DNA of 64,000 bases from Pseudoselenomonas ruminantium. GTDB lineage: Bacteria; Bacillota; Negativicutes; Selenomonadales; Selenomonadaceae. Positions 7,078 to 14,706 of the stretch are shown piece by piece. The translations under genes and the position numbers were made by a program. Below the pieces are notes generated by a model that did not search any database, was not told the DNA's origin, and worked only from the letters and a program-made list of their open reading frames with translations. Position 1 is the stretch's first letter. Each line of letters starts with the position of its first letter. The DNA lies in contig SVBZ01000048.1 of assembly GCA_015058575.1 (NCBI GenBank), positions 62,001 through 126,000 of the forward strand, given 5' to 3'.

Positions 7078-8880
7078 ATGCGTGCATCATCGGAACAGAT
7101 AAAGATAATACGAGCTTCACAGGCGCTGCAGCGCGGGCAGGTCATGAAGATTGACGCGTGTGCCGGGTCGGGCAAGACTACCACGCTGGTGGCAGTAGCC
7201 AATGCCAATCCGCAGAAACGGTTCTTGTATCTGGCGTTCAATCGCAGTATCGCCTACAAAGCCAATCGGGTATTTCCCGCAAATACCAGAGCAATGACTA
7301 TGCACAGCATGGCCTACCGTCATTTTTTCCATAGCGGGGCCCATCCGGTATTAGCGGCAATCAAGATTGATATGCTTCATGATGTTTTCCCGCATAAGGC
7401 GAATCACGAGCTTTTCCAGTTATTGAGCCGGTATAAGGAATTCCTTATATCAGCCAGGCATGAGTTTCCGAGCAGTGAGGTAAAGAAGATTTTTGCGCTG
7501 GTGGCCGAGGGTCGCCTGCCGATGCCGCATGACCATTACTTGAAACTTTTCCAGCTGCTTTCGCCGGAGGAACAGGGGTTGGGCAAAAGGTATGACTGCA
7601 TTCTGGTCGATGAGAGCCAGGACTGCAATCCCGTGACGCTCAGCATCATGAACCGAGCGGCTTGCAGCCGGATTTTCGTTGGCGATTCGCATCAGTCCAT
7701 CTATGGTTTTCGCGGAGCGATCAATGCGCTGGCACGGCAAAAAGCGGATGTGACGCTGCAGCTGACCAATTCGTTTCGCGCCCGGCAGCCGATTCTGGAC
7801 AAGGCAAATCTTTATATGCAGGTGTTCATGGATATGCTGTATGATGGGCAGGTACCGTACTATCCGATGTATTCCCAGATCAATGAGGCGAAACTTACGA
7901 ATAAGCAGACAGCCTGCATTACCCGGACGAATTCAGCATTGGTGGATTTGATCGATGCGTATCGGGAAAAGCCGGAGCGGGTTTATTTGGTCAAGAAGCC
8001 CGAGGATGTATTTAGGACGGCTATTGCCGTCAAGGAATTCCTCTTTGACCGGCGCAATGACTTTACTGGGGAATACAAGTTCCTGAATCGTCTGCATGGC
8101 AAAGAGGAATTGAAGGATTATGCGGAGAGCGCTGCGGATATGGAAATCTTGTCGGCCATGAAGATTGCGGAAAAATATGAGGAAGATCTCTACGAGCTTT
8201 TGGATATTGCCCGCCGGATGAACAGAGAGGAAGCATCGATCGTGCTGACCAATGCGCATACCAGCAAGGGCTTGGAATGGCATACGGTGAAACTGATGGA
8301 TGATTTCCCGGATTTAGGTGTCCGCTATATGAGCTGCCGCTTCCATTCAGCAAAGATACGGCCGGAGATGAGCCATTTGGAACAGCAGGATGAGCGGTTC
8401 AAGGACTTTATCCAGGAACTCAATCTCTATTATGTTGCGGTGACAAGGGCGCAGATAAGACTGGTGGATATGACCGAGAATGCCGCTTATCAAAGCCGGG
8501 AGGAAATCCTTAGGCATTTGCAGGAATGTGAGGCAGCGGTCCGGAAGGCTAAGGACAGGCGAAGGCTCGAGCGCAGGCAGGAGCGGGAAAGCGCTTGGGT
8601 GGAAAAAAATGCCAGCAGCCATCGCAAAACTACGCAGCTTACGATGTGGGAGACAGAGCGGGAAACGCTTCTAAGCCGCATGCGGAAAAATATCAGCGAC
8701 TGTTTGGTTTCGGCCCATAATTTCAAGGAATTCAAGAATCTGCTGGCGCTCGGCGGTATCCTGCTCCAGCAAAGGAAAAACGGCTGGGCGTATGTCGATT
8801 TCTATGGCAGGGGAATAACGGACGAAAGATTGGGCAAGGAATTCACGAAAGATAACATCATGAAATCGTTGCTTGGCTGA
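7078..8880 (+). CDS. UvrD/PcrA-superfamily (SF1A) helicase
   Basis: 600-aa superfamily 1 DNA helicase/ATPase. Q-motif-like SSEQIKII at the start; Walker A ACAGSGKTTT (about 27-36); Walker B ILVDESQD near 179; motif III-like VGDSHQSIYGFRGA near 203; motif V NAHTSKGLEW near 390; motif VI LYYVAVTRAQ near 448. The arrangement is like short FBH1-type/UvrD-like helicases without the usual 2B insertion size, plus a charged, coil-prone C-terminal 120 residues (rich in Arg/Glu near 480-530). Ribosome site is weak (GAGAGAG). Located directly after the cyclase gene (133-base gap) and not beside any repair gene. Could be a defence-linked helicase or a mobile-element passenger; neither is shown. Confidence 0.85.
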   Translation: MRASSEQIKIIRASQALQRGQVMKIDACAGSGKTTTLVAVANANPQKRFLYLAFNRSIAYKANRVFPANTRAMTMHSMAYRHFFHSGAHPVLAAIKIDMLHDVFPHKANHELFQLLSRYKEFLISARHEFPSSEVKKIFALVAEGRLPMPHDHYLKLFQLLSPEEQGLGKRYDCILVDESQDCNPVTLSIMNRAACSRIFVGDSHQSIYGFRGAINALARQKADVTLQLTNSFRARQPILDKANLYMQVFMDMLYDGQVPYYPMYSQINEAKLTNKQTACITRTNSALVDLIDAYREKPERVYLVKKPEDVFRTAIAVKEFLFDRRNDFTGEYKFLNRLHGKEELKDYAESAADMEILSAMKIAEKYEEDLYELLDIARRMNREEASIVLTNAHTSKGLEWHTVKLMDDFPDLGVRYMSCRFHSAKIRPEMSHLEQQDERFKDFIQELNLYYVAVTRAQIRLVDMTENAAYQSREEILRHLQECEAAVRKAKDRRRLERRQERESAWVEKNASSHRKTTQLTMWETERETLLSRMRKNISDCLVSAHNFKEFKNLLALGGILLQQRKNGWAYVDFYGRGITDERLGKEFTKDNIMKSLLG

Positions 8881-8890
8881 TTGGGAAAAA

Positions 8891-8907
8891 TCCTGCTCGA
8901 AGCAGGA
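8891..8907 (+). terminator. Short hairpin after helicase gene
   Basis: Perfect 7-bp stem (8891-8897 with 8901-8907) with a 3-base loop, eleven bases after the helicase stop. There is no T-run, so it may be a weak terminator or an operator for the rubredoxin gene. The rest of 8881-9008 shows only the GAGAAAGGGG ribosome site of the next gene. Confidence 0.35.
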
Positions 8908-9008
8908 AATGTCACGTTGCTGTCAGAAAAATAACATAAAGGAATACGCACTTTCCTGGGCAGAGATCTTGATATCGTTTGGAATAAACCGAGAAAGGGG
9001 ATAGACAA

Positions 9009-9623
9009 ATGAGCGGGAATCCTATGTTTAACATTTCCTATGGGCTATACGTGTTGACGGGCAACGATGGGCAAAAGGACAATGGCTGCATCATCAACAC
9101 GGTGACGCAGGTTACTTCGGAACCCAATCAGATAACCATTGCGGTAAACAAGGGAAACTTTACGCATGATATGATCCGGGACACAAAGGACTTCACGGTG
9201 TCCGTGATAAGCGAAGCCGCGGATTTTGAGCTGTTCAAGCATTTTGGCTTTTGCTCCGGCCGTGACGTGGACAAGTTCAAGGATTTTGACGCTGCCAGGC
9301 GCACGGCGAACGGAACCTTGGCAGTGACAAAAGGCACCAATGCTTATATTTCCGGCCGTGTCACACAAACCTGGGACGTGGGAAGCCACACCATATTCCT
9401 GGCGGATGTAGTGGATAGCATGATATTATCTGCTGAGAAGTCTGCCACCTATGGCTATTATCAGGAGCAGATCAAACCGCGGCCGCAGGCAGCAGCCAAG
9501 GGGAAAACCATATGGCGTTGCACCGTATGCGGCTATGAATACGAGGGTGAGGAACTGCCAGAGGGCTATATATGCCCAATCTGCAAGCATGGGGCAGCGG
9601 ATTTCGAGAAAGTAACCGGCTAA
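9009..9623 (+). CDS. Flavin reductase-rubredoxin fusion (high-molecular-weight rubredoxin)
   Basis: 204-aa cytosolic electron carrier. Residues about 1-155 form an FMN-binding flavin reductase-like domain (split-barrel); residues 165-204 are a rubredoxin with CxxCG (CTVCGYEYEGEELPEG) and CPICKHG iron ligands. Such fusions pass electrons from NAD(P)H oxidoreductases to flavodiiron proteins or peroxide-detoxifying enzymes in anaerobes. ATG with AGAAAGGGG upstream. Its GC content and codon use match the core genome better than the AT-rich genes around it. Followed by its own terminator, which is the first part of the pilT direct repeat. Confidence 0.85.
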   Translation: MSGNPMFNISYGLYVLTGNDGQKDNGCIINTVTQVTSEPNQITIAVNKGNFTHDMIRDTKDFTVSVISEAADFELFKHFGFCSGRDVDKFKDFDAARRTANGTLAVTKGTNAYISGRVTQTWDVGSHTIFLADVVDSMILSAEKSATYGYYQEQIKPRPQAAAKGKTIWRCTVCGYEYEGEELPEGYICPICKHGAADFEKVTG

Positions 9624-9643
9624 GAGACTGATGACGGCAGCAA

Positions 9644-9676
9644 AAAAGCACTTCCAGATGGGAGTGCTTTTTTGCA
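9644..9676 (+). terminator. Terminator after rubredoxin gene (left repeat copy)
   Basis: Hairpin with arms around 9644-9655 and 9659-9671 followed by six Ts. Its diverged twin is at 15089-15119; differences between the copies keep the pairing. Confidence 0.8.
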
Positions 9677-10225
9677 GGTATTGGGAGGGAAATGTAGAAG
9701 ATGTACCGTATCATTAGAAGCTACGAGGTGATAGGCCATGATGGATTGTGCCGATTGGCAGGATATTATCAGCAGGGCAATCGAAAGGGACGCGTCGGAT
9801 GTACATCTTACAGCTGGACAAAGGCCGTATATGCGCTGTGATGGCGTTTTGGCACCTATGGGCGACCGCCTGCTTACCGCGCCGTTTATGGCAGATTTTT
9901 GTTCTGTCATTATGCGTGAGGATCAGCGCAAGCGGCTGGCGGAAGAAAAGGATATTGACTTGTCATGGACTTTTGCGGGGCGGCGTTTCCGTATCAATGC
10001 CTATTATCAGCAGGGAACTCCTGCGCTTGCCATCCGCTTGCTGCCGGAGAGGATTCCAAGCCTTGAAGAAATCGGTGCGCCCAAGGCCTGGCAGCAGATG
10101 AAGGCACTGGAACAGGGGCTCATACTGGTTACAGGGCGGACAGGTTCGGGCAAAACCACGACGCTGGCGGCATTTATCGAGGCGTTGAATAGTGAGAAGG
10201 CGTATCATATCATTACCTTGGAGGA
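9644..10225 (+). repeat. Left copy of 580-bp direct repeat (terminator plus 5' half of pilT)
   Basis: Aligns base for base, with scattered substitutions, to 15089-15668. Encoded protein segments agree at about 94 percent of positions by eye (roughly nine differences in 155 residues). Similarity ends abruptly at GAGGA, codon 163 of the left copy. Confidence 0.9.
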
Positions 10226-10316
10226 AATCAATACCAAAGATATGATACAAATGTATGAAGTGTCTCGAAGCCTTATAATATTAGGTACTCTAGGTGTCAA
10301 TTTCTTTTGCTTGTAG
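9738..10316 (+). pseudogene. Truncated pilT duplicate
   Basis: Encodes the first about 162 residues of PilT (N-terminal PAS-like domain and Walker A GRTGSGKTTT) and then runs into 30 unrelated residues before a stop at 10314-10316. It lacks the Asp box, Walker B and His box needed for ATP hydrolysis and hexamer function. The ribosome site (GAGGTGATAGGCC before ATG) is intact, so a stub protein could still be made. Compare the full gene at 15181-16236. The break marks one edge of the inner accessory block. Confidence 0.85.
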
Positions 10317-10323
10317 TTAATGC

Positions 10324-10545
10324 TCATTCATCGTCGTCTTCTTCATCTACGAATACAAATACTTCTTCGACTGTCTTGTCGAAGTATTTAGCAATGTTCA
10401 TGGCTAGCCGCAAAGAAGGGGTGTATTTGCCATTCTCTAAGAGAGAAAGGGTTTCTCGGCGAATGCCAACAGCCTCGGCTAGTTCTCCTTGGGATAGCTT
10501 CCTGGCGCGGCGCAATTCATGTATCTTAGTAATCAGTTCTGCCAT
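10324..10545 (-). CDS. Cro/CI-type HTH regulator (XRE family), small
   Basis: 73-aa DNA-binding protein consisting almost only of an HTH_3 domain (LRRARKLSQGELAEAVGIRR, then ETLSLLENGKYTPSLRLAM) with an acidic tail (VDEEDDDE). Start ATG with GGAG eight bases upstream. The upstream partner gene ends 3 bases before it, so the two are one transcript. Small regulators of this type paired with a two-helix membrane protein are common on mobile elements; the regulated target is unknown. Confidence 0.85.
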   Translation of the reverse strand: MAELITKIHELRRARKLSQGELAEAVGIRRETLSLLENGKYTPSLRLAMNIAKYFDKTVEEVFVFVDEEDDDE

Positions 10546-10548
10546 GGG

Positions 10549-10794
10549 TTATTCTCCATCCCGCTCAAGGGTGTAGAATTTCCAGCCGGCGGCAAGGTTT
10601 CCAATACCCATTACAAAATACCCTGCAAAACTAAATGGTATGCCTCCGTCGATGAAATGTTTATCAATCGGGAGTAGGAACAGAATAGCAAAGCAGGATG
10701 CTAGAAAACCTACAGTGTATGCTTCATGTCTGTGAGCGATTGCCATTTCGTCACTGGCTTCAACTTTCCCACAGACGATATATATAAGCATCAT
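10549..10794 (-). CDS. Small two-TM membrane protein paired with HTH regulator
   Basis: 81 aa with two hydrophobic segments (about residues 27-43 and 52-70) following a DEMAIAHRHEAY motif, which resembles the DER...EAY box of DUF2178/DUF3796-like membrane proteins that sit next to XRE regulators. It may be a shortened member, since family members often have four segments. No good ribosome site before ATG 10794; an internal ATG at DEMAIA is an alternative. Function unknown; possibly senses the membrane or sequesters the regulator. Confidence 0.6.
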   Translation of the reverse strand: MMLIYIVCGKVEASDEMAIAHRHEAYTVGFLASCFAILFLLPIDKHFIDGGIPFSFAGYFVMGIGNLAAGWKFYTLERDGE

Positions 10795-10936
10795 ATTACG
10801 ACTAGTGACAATAGTGGTAGATACCCGATAAGAAGCTATAATGGTGCTGTGCGATACTGGAAAAATAATTATTTTGATGTAATCAGTAACTACAACGAAA
10901 ATGCAACCGATTAATATGTGCCCGGGAGATGATGGT

Positions 10937-11461
10937 ATGGAACAGTCCTTATTGGAACAGCTTGATGAATATATAGAAGAGAATTACTGGTATTCGGATA
11001 GAGCATTAAAGATACGTGAGCAATTGAAAGATGTAAAATTTTCCATAGCTCGTATTGAAGAAACATGGTCTCAGCGGATGAAAAAAAGGTTGGATTTCAT
11101 CTTTGCTCATTTAGAGGATACTTTTACGCAGCGTTTGTGGAAGCTGATTAAGAAAAAGGGAATGTCAGATGTGGAGGTGTATAAAAAAGCCAATCTTGAT
11201 AGGAGGTTGTTTTCCAAAATTAGAAATGAGAAGGCATATAGGCCTAGTAAAGGTACGGCAATCGCATTAGGGCTGGCATTAGAACTTAGTCAGGAAGAAT
11301 TTGAGGATTTGTTAAAACGAGCTGGATTTGCATTATCTGGTGGTAATAAAGAAGATGTTATAGTCAACTATTTCTTGGAACATAGGAACTATGATGTGTC
11401 AACAATCAATGAAGTTTTAGTACACTATGGTTTACCGACATTAGGCGAAAGGAAAAGTTAA
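10937..11461 (+). CDS. XRE-like HTH protein upstream of PcfJ homologue
   Basis: 174 aa. The C-terminal 105 residues (DVEVYKKANLDRRLFSKIRN, then YRPSKGTAIALGLALELS, then ...AGFALS) match a DNA-binding-like domain widespread in gut Firmicutes, sometimes fused to macro domains; the N-terminal 70 residues are charged and helical. ATG 10937 is chosen because GGGAG lies eight bases upstream; the frame also opens at 10901 without a site. A TATAAT lies near 10841 in the upstream interval. AT-rich. Likely paired with the PcfJ-Sel1 gene starting 94 bases downstream. Family recognised from pattern memory; molecular role unknown. Confidence 0.65.
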   Translation: MEQSLLEQLDEYIEENYWYSDRALKIREQLKDVKFSIARIEETWSQRMKKRLDFIFAHLEDTFTQRLWKLIKKKGMSDVEVYKKANLDRRLFSKIRNEKAYRPSKGTAIALGLALELSQEEFEDLLKRAGFALSGGNKEDVIVNYFLEHRNYDVSTINEVLVHYGLPTLGERKS

Positions 11462-11499
11462 AATGTCGCCTAGTGAGCGACCTAAAAAAACTAGAAGTT

Positions 11500-11508
11500 T
11501 GCTATAAT
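11500..11508 (+). promoter_or_regulatory. Extended -10 promoter of the PcfJ-Sel1 gene
   Basis: TGCTATAAT with no clear -35 box, 47 bases upstream of the ATG. It follows a small inverted repeat (GTCGC at 11465, GCGAC at 11477) that may end the HTH transcript or be an operator. Confidence 0.55.
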
Positions 11509-11555
11509 ATAAAACAAGAAGCATATTTTCGTGAGCAGCATAAGGGGGTGTTGGT

Positions 11556-13652
11556 ATGTTGGATATAGCTTTTCAATATAGCTATGAGGAAAATGATTGG
11601 ATAAAATGTACTAACACTGACTATGCCCAAAAAGATATAGAAAAATTACCGGTTGTACCATTGATAGAATGGACGGGGCGTGAAGATGAAAAAGAGAATG
11701 GATTGTATGTTTATTGCCGTGAACATGATAGAATAGAAGATATACAACAAATTAAAGATGGTAAGATTATTTCTAGCGATGGATGCATTATTGAAGGATT
11801 ATTTGGTGTAAAAAAATGTGTGGAAAAATCTCGATACGATTATTATTATTATAGCTTAATTCCATATAGATGGAGAATTTTTCAACGGGATGTATGTTCG
11901 AGTATAAATGTAGCAGCCGATGTCTTGGATATGGTGTGTTTGGATAGAAGAAAATATCATTGGTATAATTTTGCATTCTCGATAGATATAATAAAGCGAA
12001 AATATATAATTTCAAAATATGGATATTCCCGTCGGGACAGAAAAGATTGGACGGAGTTAAATGATGTTGATATCCCAGATGTCGTAGTTGATGCAGCAAT
12101 AAATGCTATGAGAGAAAGTGTTAAACAAACTTATGGCATAGAACCCAGTGTGTTAAGCCAGATTAAGGGGAAAAATAAGATAAAAGCATATATAGAACGA
12201 CCATTTGATGTAAATATTGTGTTTTTGAAGTATTTTTTTTGGAAGTATACTTGTGAGAATGGTAGAGATGATTTTGATAAAATCTTTCCTTATGAAGAGA
12301 AAGATAATTATAAAATAATCTGTAAATTGCTGGATATAAAGCCGCCTAAGAGCTTAAGAAAGGCATATACATATAACCCATATTCGATTGTGTGGTATAT
12401 GATATTTAAGCAATGGAATATCAAAGATATAAATTATATGCAAAAATTCTTCTATCTTGATGATTGCATTGCGAATATGTATCTCAAGAAGTTTTATTAC
12501 AATCCAGTTAAAAAAAGAACAACCCGTACCGAGCGGGATGCACTAGACCGTTGGAAAGCAGTAGAGTATTACTGTCAATGGTTGATGAGATATAAAGGCG
12601 AAAAAAGGATGATGAAGTGGCTGTATTATGTATCTGCTGAAAGAGAAATGTCGAGACTTCAGTGGGATATTATAATACCTTTTTACCAGTATCATAATGA
12701 TTTGTCAGAAGAAGTAAAATCCCGGTTGTTGCGAGATGGCTTGACTGAGTATGTACACGATGCAATCAGTATGGAAGTCACGGCTTTATCTAAAAATTGG
12801 AAACATACCAGGATAAGATATGATGAGGACATATTAGCATATGAATGTAAAATAGGGGACTATGAGTTTAGACTGGTACATAACACCGGGATGCTTCCAA
12901 AACTTGGGGCGGTGTTTAATAATTGTGTAGCAACATATCGAGATAGCGTGATAAAACATAAATCCATCATTGTTTATCTGCTTAATAAATTCGGATATCA
13001 GGCTTGTATAGAAATACAAAAGGAATGTCATATTGTGCAAGCATTGGGGAAGTATAATCATAGATTGCAAAACGATATAAATCGTATATGTTGTTTTTGG
13101 GCGAAGTATCATAATTTAGTGATTGAATCAGGGACGTTGAAGCTTTTGTCTGATGAAGAACTGCGCGTATTTGATGATATTTTGGTTGAACAGATACCTT
13201 ATGTTAAAGAAGTAGATGAAATGAATTTAAATGAGTTGCTGGCTCTGGGTGCTAACAGAATAGTGGATGGATACTATCTGAGATTGGAGGAAATGATAAG
13301 TAAGTCCAATAAGCAGCGCTTGTCGGCACCTTATTGGATGAATTTTCCGGATGAGAAGAGTAAACTATCCTATATCATACCTGATGGACAGCGCATATAT
13401 GAAGCTGCATTTGCCGGGAATACTGAAGCTATGCGGGCATTAGGCTTTATGTATTACAAGGGAAAAGTCTTAAAGCGTGATTGTGACAAAGCATTGCAGT
13501 GGTTCTTGAAGGCTGCAAAATTGGGAAGTAAAGAAGCCAAGACTGAAATGAAAAGGTTGAAAAGCCTGATTAAGCATCAAGGGAATGAGCGTGACCTTGC
13601 AATACAACAGGCCTTGTATAATTTGCGACGGCGCATGACAGTGGGGCATTGA
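11556..13652 (+). CDS. PcfJ-like protein with C-terminal Sel1 repeats
   Basis: 698 aa, AT-rich gene. Residues about 435-525 carry the PcfJ signature: LVHNTGMLPKLGAVFNNCVA, then TYRDSVIKHKSIIVYLL and IEIQKECHIVQALGKYN, then a Trp in CFWAKYH. The N-terminal 430 residues are rich in Tyr, Trp and Lys and unrecognised. Residues about 605-672 form Sel1-like helical repeats (AFAGNTEAMRALGFMYYKGK, then AAKLGSKEAK), which usually bind proteins. PcfJ was named from the conjugative plasmid pCF10, and its function is not known. ATG with AAGGGGGTG upstream. The combination with Sel1 repeats is unusual as far as I know. A plausible role is in a mobile-element or defence module with the HTH gene before it; this is inference. 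Confidence 0.7.
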   Translation: MLDIAFQYSYEENDWIKCTNTDYAQKDIEKLPVVPLIEWTGREDEKENGLYVYCREHDRIEDIQQIKDGKIISSDGCIIEGLFGVKKCVEKSRYDYYYYSLIPYRWRIFQRDVCSSINVAADVLDMVCLDRRKYHWYNFAFSIDIIKRKYIISKYGYSRRDRKDWTELNDVDIPDVVVDAAINAMRESVKQTYGIEPSVLSQIKGKNKIKAYIERPFDVNIVFLKYFFWKYTCENGRDDFDKIFPYEEKDNYKIICKLLDIKPPKSLRKAYTYNPYSIVWYMIFKQWNIKDINYMQKFFYLDDCIANMYLKKFYYNPVKKRTTRTERDALDRWKAVEYYCQWLMRYKGEKRMMKWLYYVSAEREMSRLQWDIIIPFYQYHNDLSEEVKSRLLRDGLTEYVHDAISMEVTALSKNWKHTRIRYDEDILAYECKIGDYEFRLVHNTGMLPKLGAVFNNCVATYRDSVIKHKSIIVYLLNKFGYQACIEIQKECHIVQALGKYNHRLQNDINRICCFWAKYHNLVIESGTLKLLSDEELRVFDDILVEQIPYVKEVDEMNLNELLALGANRIVDGYYLRLEEMISKSNKQRLSAPYWMNFPDEKSKLSYIIPDGQRIYEAAFAGNTEAMRALGFMYYKGKVLKRDCDKALQWFLKAAKLGSKEAKTEMKRLKSLIKHQGNERDLAIQQALYNLRRRMTVGH

Positions 13653-13717
13653 AAAGAAAATAGGTTCCTATAAGCGACCTCTATCGGAATAAATTTAATA
13701 CAAATATCATAAATAGC

Positions 13718-13746
13718 TTGACTAGGCAGATAGACTGCCTTATAAT
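13718..13746 (+). promoter_or_regulatory. Strong sigma-70 promoter of the 13.75 kb RNA
   Basis: TTGACT (13718-13723), 17-base spacer, TATAAT (13741-13746). This is the best consensus promoter in the accessory region. Predicted start is near 13753. No coding sequence starts within the next 150 bases. Confidence 0.8.
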
Positions 13747-13752
13747 TAAGAT

Positions 13753-13937
13753 GCAACAACAGATGGCTTGATTATCTGTTAATTGGTGTTGATTCATGGG
13801 GGCGTGCTAGGATGCGTTGCCATGATGAGCCACGTTTCCGGGCTTGCACGTTGCCACGACCTAGCTTATGCCATGAAATAGTTGGCTGACAGAAAATGTG
13901 CAAAAGGCTCTGCTGCGGCAGGGCCTTTTCTATTTCA
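13753..13937 (+). ncRNA. Candidate structured RNA of about 185 nt, ending at a terminator
   Basis: Bounded by a consensus promoter and a strong intrinsic terminator with no convincing reading frame between. Internal pairing is extensive: AACAGAT with ATCTGTT (around 13758-13780); CATGG (13795-13799) with CCATG (13871-13875) enclosing GCTAGG (13806-13811) with CCTAGC (13860-13865); and inside that loop GAGCC with GGGCTT. GTTGCC occurs twice in the loop. I do not recognise a known family (tmRNA, SRP, 6S, T-box, hammerhead and common riboswitch cores were considered). It may be an independent small RNA or a terminator-ended leader of the nuclease gene at 13952. Confidence 0.6.
13902..13937 (+). 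terminator. Terminator between structured RNA and PBECR4 gene
   Basis: 12-bp stem (13902-13913 with 13918-13929), TGCG loop, followed by CTATTT. It ends 15 bases before the nuclease ATG, so expression of that gene requires read-through or another promoter. Confidence 0.85.
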
Positions 13938-13951
13938 TACATGGGGTCTTT

Positions 13952-14554
13952 ATGGAAGAACAGATTGATTGGCTACGTGAATCAGCCAAGGCATTTGCAA
14001 AATTGAAAAATATAAGGTATGACCTGACCATTGTTCACGCCGGAAAGCTGGTTGAGCTTTCCATTAGATTTGACAATTCGCATTTCCATCATATAGCTGG
14101 GCTTCACAAGTTGAAGGACATTGACCAGTTGCGTTTGCGGCGTAGGCGATCCACTGCCGTCATATTTGACGAGATATTAAAAGGAAAAATATCACTTGCC
14201 ACGATAGAGCATAGCGATTTCCTTAGTAGCAAGCTGATAGAACGCATAAAGCTGGCCGGACAGATGGAGCGTATCTTGGATGATGATAATCAGCTGTTCA
14301 GTTTCGATGCCCGTTATGGACAGGCAAGATTTTCGGCCATTCCGGCAGACTACATCATCACGGATGCTGGAAAGAACATTGCAATCTATGTATTTTTATC
14401 CAAGGATGGAGAATCATGCTACATTACGCGCTCTTTGTTCCGTGATACGAAGGATTACACCGAAGGACAGCATAGGTTTACGATTTTGCACAAAGAGAAG
14501 GTTAATACCAAGACCGGTGAAAATACAGTACTATATTCTTCTTTTAAGAAATAA
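13952..14554 (+). CDS. PBECR4-type nuclease-fold protein (probable RNase)
   Basis: 200 aa. The pattern FHHIAGLHKLKDI (about residues 47-59), SSKLIERI, FDARYGQARFSAIPADYIIT, IYVFLSKDGESCYITRSLF and a final HRFTILHKEKVN resembles the phage-Barnase-EndoU-ColicinE5/D-RelE-like domain 4 (PBECR4) found in Firmicutes and their phages. Members are predicted RNA-cleaving; activity is not demonstrated to my knowledge. ATG 13952 has GGGG six bases upstream; the frame is open upstream to 13898 but that lies in the terminator stem. The promoter-RNA-terminator-nuclease layout resembles type III toxin-antitoxin loci. Ends with its own terminator. Confidence 0.65.
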   Translation: MEEQIDWLRESAKAFAKLKNIRYDLTIVHAGKLVELSIRFDNSHFHHIAGLHKLKDIDQLRLRRRRSTAVIFDEILKGKISLATIEHSDFLSSKLIERIKLAGQMERILDDDNQLFSFDARYGQARFSAIPADYIITDAGKNIAIYVFLSKDGESCYITRSLFRDTKDYTEGQHRFTILHKEKVNTKTGENTVLYSSFKK

Positions 14555-14566
14555 ATAAAGGTTATC

Positions 14567-14608
14567 GTGCCATACAGGATTATAAAGGATAATTCTGTGT
14601 GGCATTTT
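14567..14608 (+). terminator. Terminator after PBECR4 gene
   Basis: About 16-bp imperfect stem (14567-14583 with 14589-14604, G-T wobbles only) followed by TTTTC. Confidence 0.8.
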
Positions 14609-14706
14609 CTTACTATAAAAATAGACCATGCTCTAATCTGTTTGCAGTATGCATGGCTTATAGCCAAAATACGATTATCTCCAATCTTCACCTGTTGCAA
14701 GAGCAG

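Noticed and set aside
11465..13680. AGCGACCT occurring on both sides of the PcfJ-Sel1 gene as insertion target duplication
   Set aside because: Only eight bases, not at clean element ends, and one copy is part of a local inverted repeat; chance is likely.
13753..13937. Group II intron domain, hammerhead ribozyme or tmRNA
   Set aside because: The required core motifs (domain V hairpin, CUGANGA with GAAA, or a tRNA-like end) are absent.
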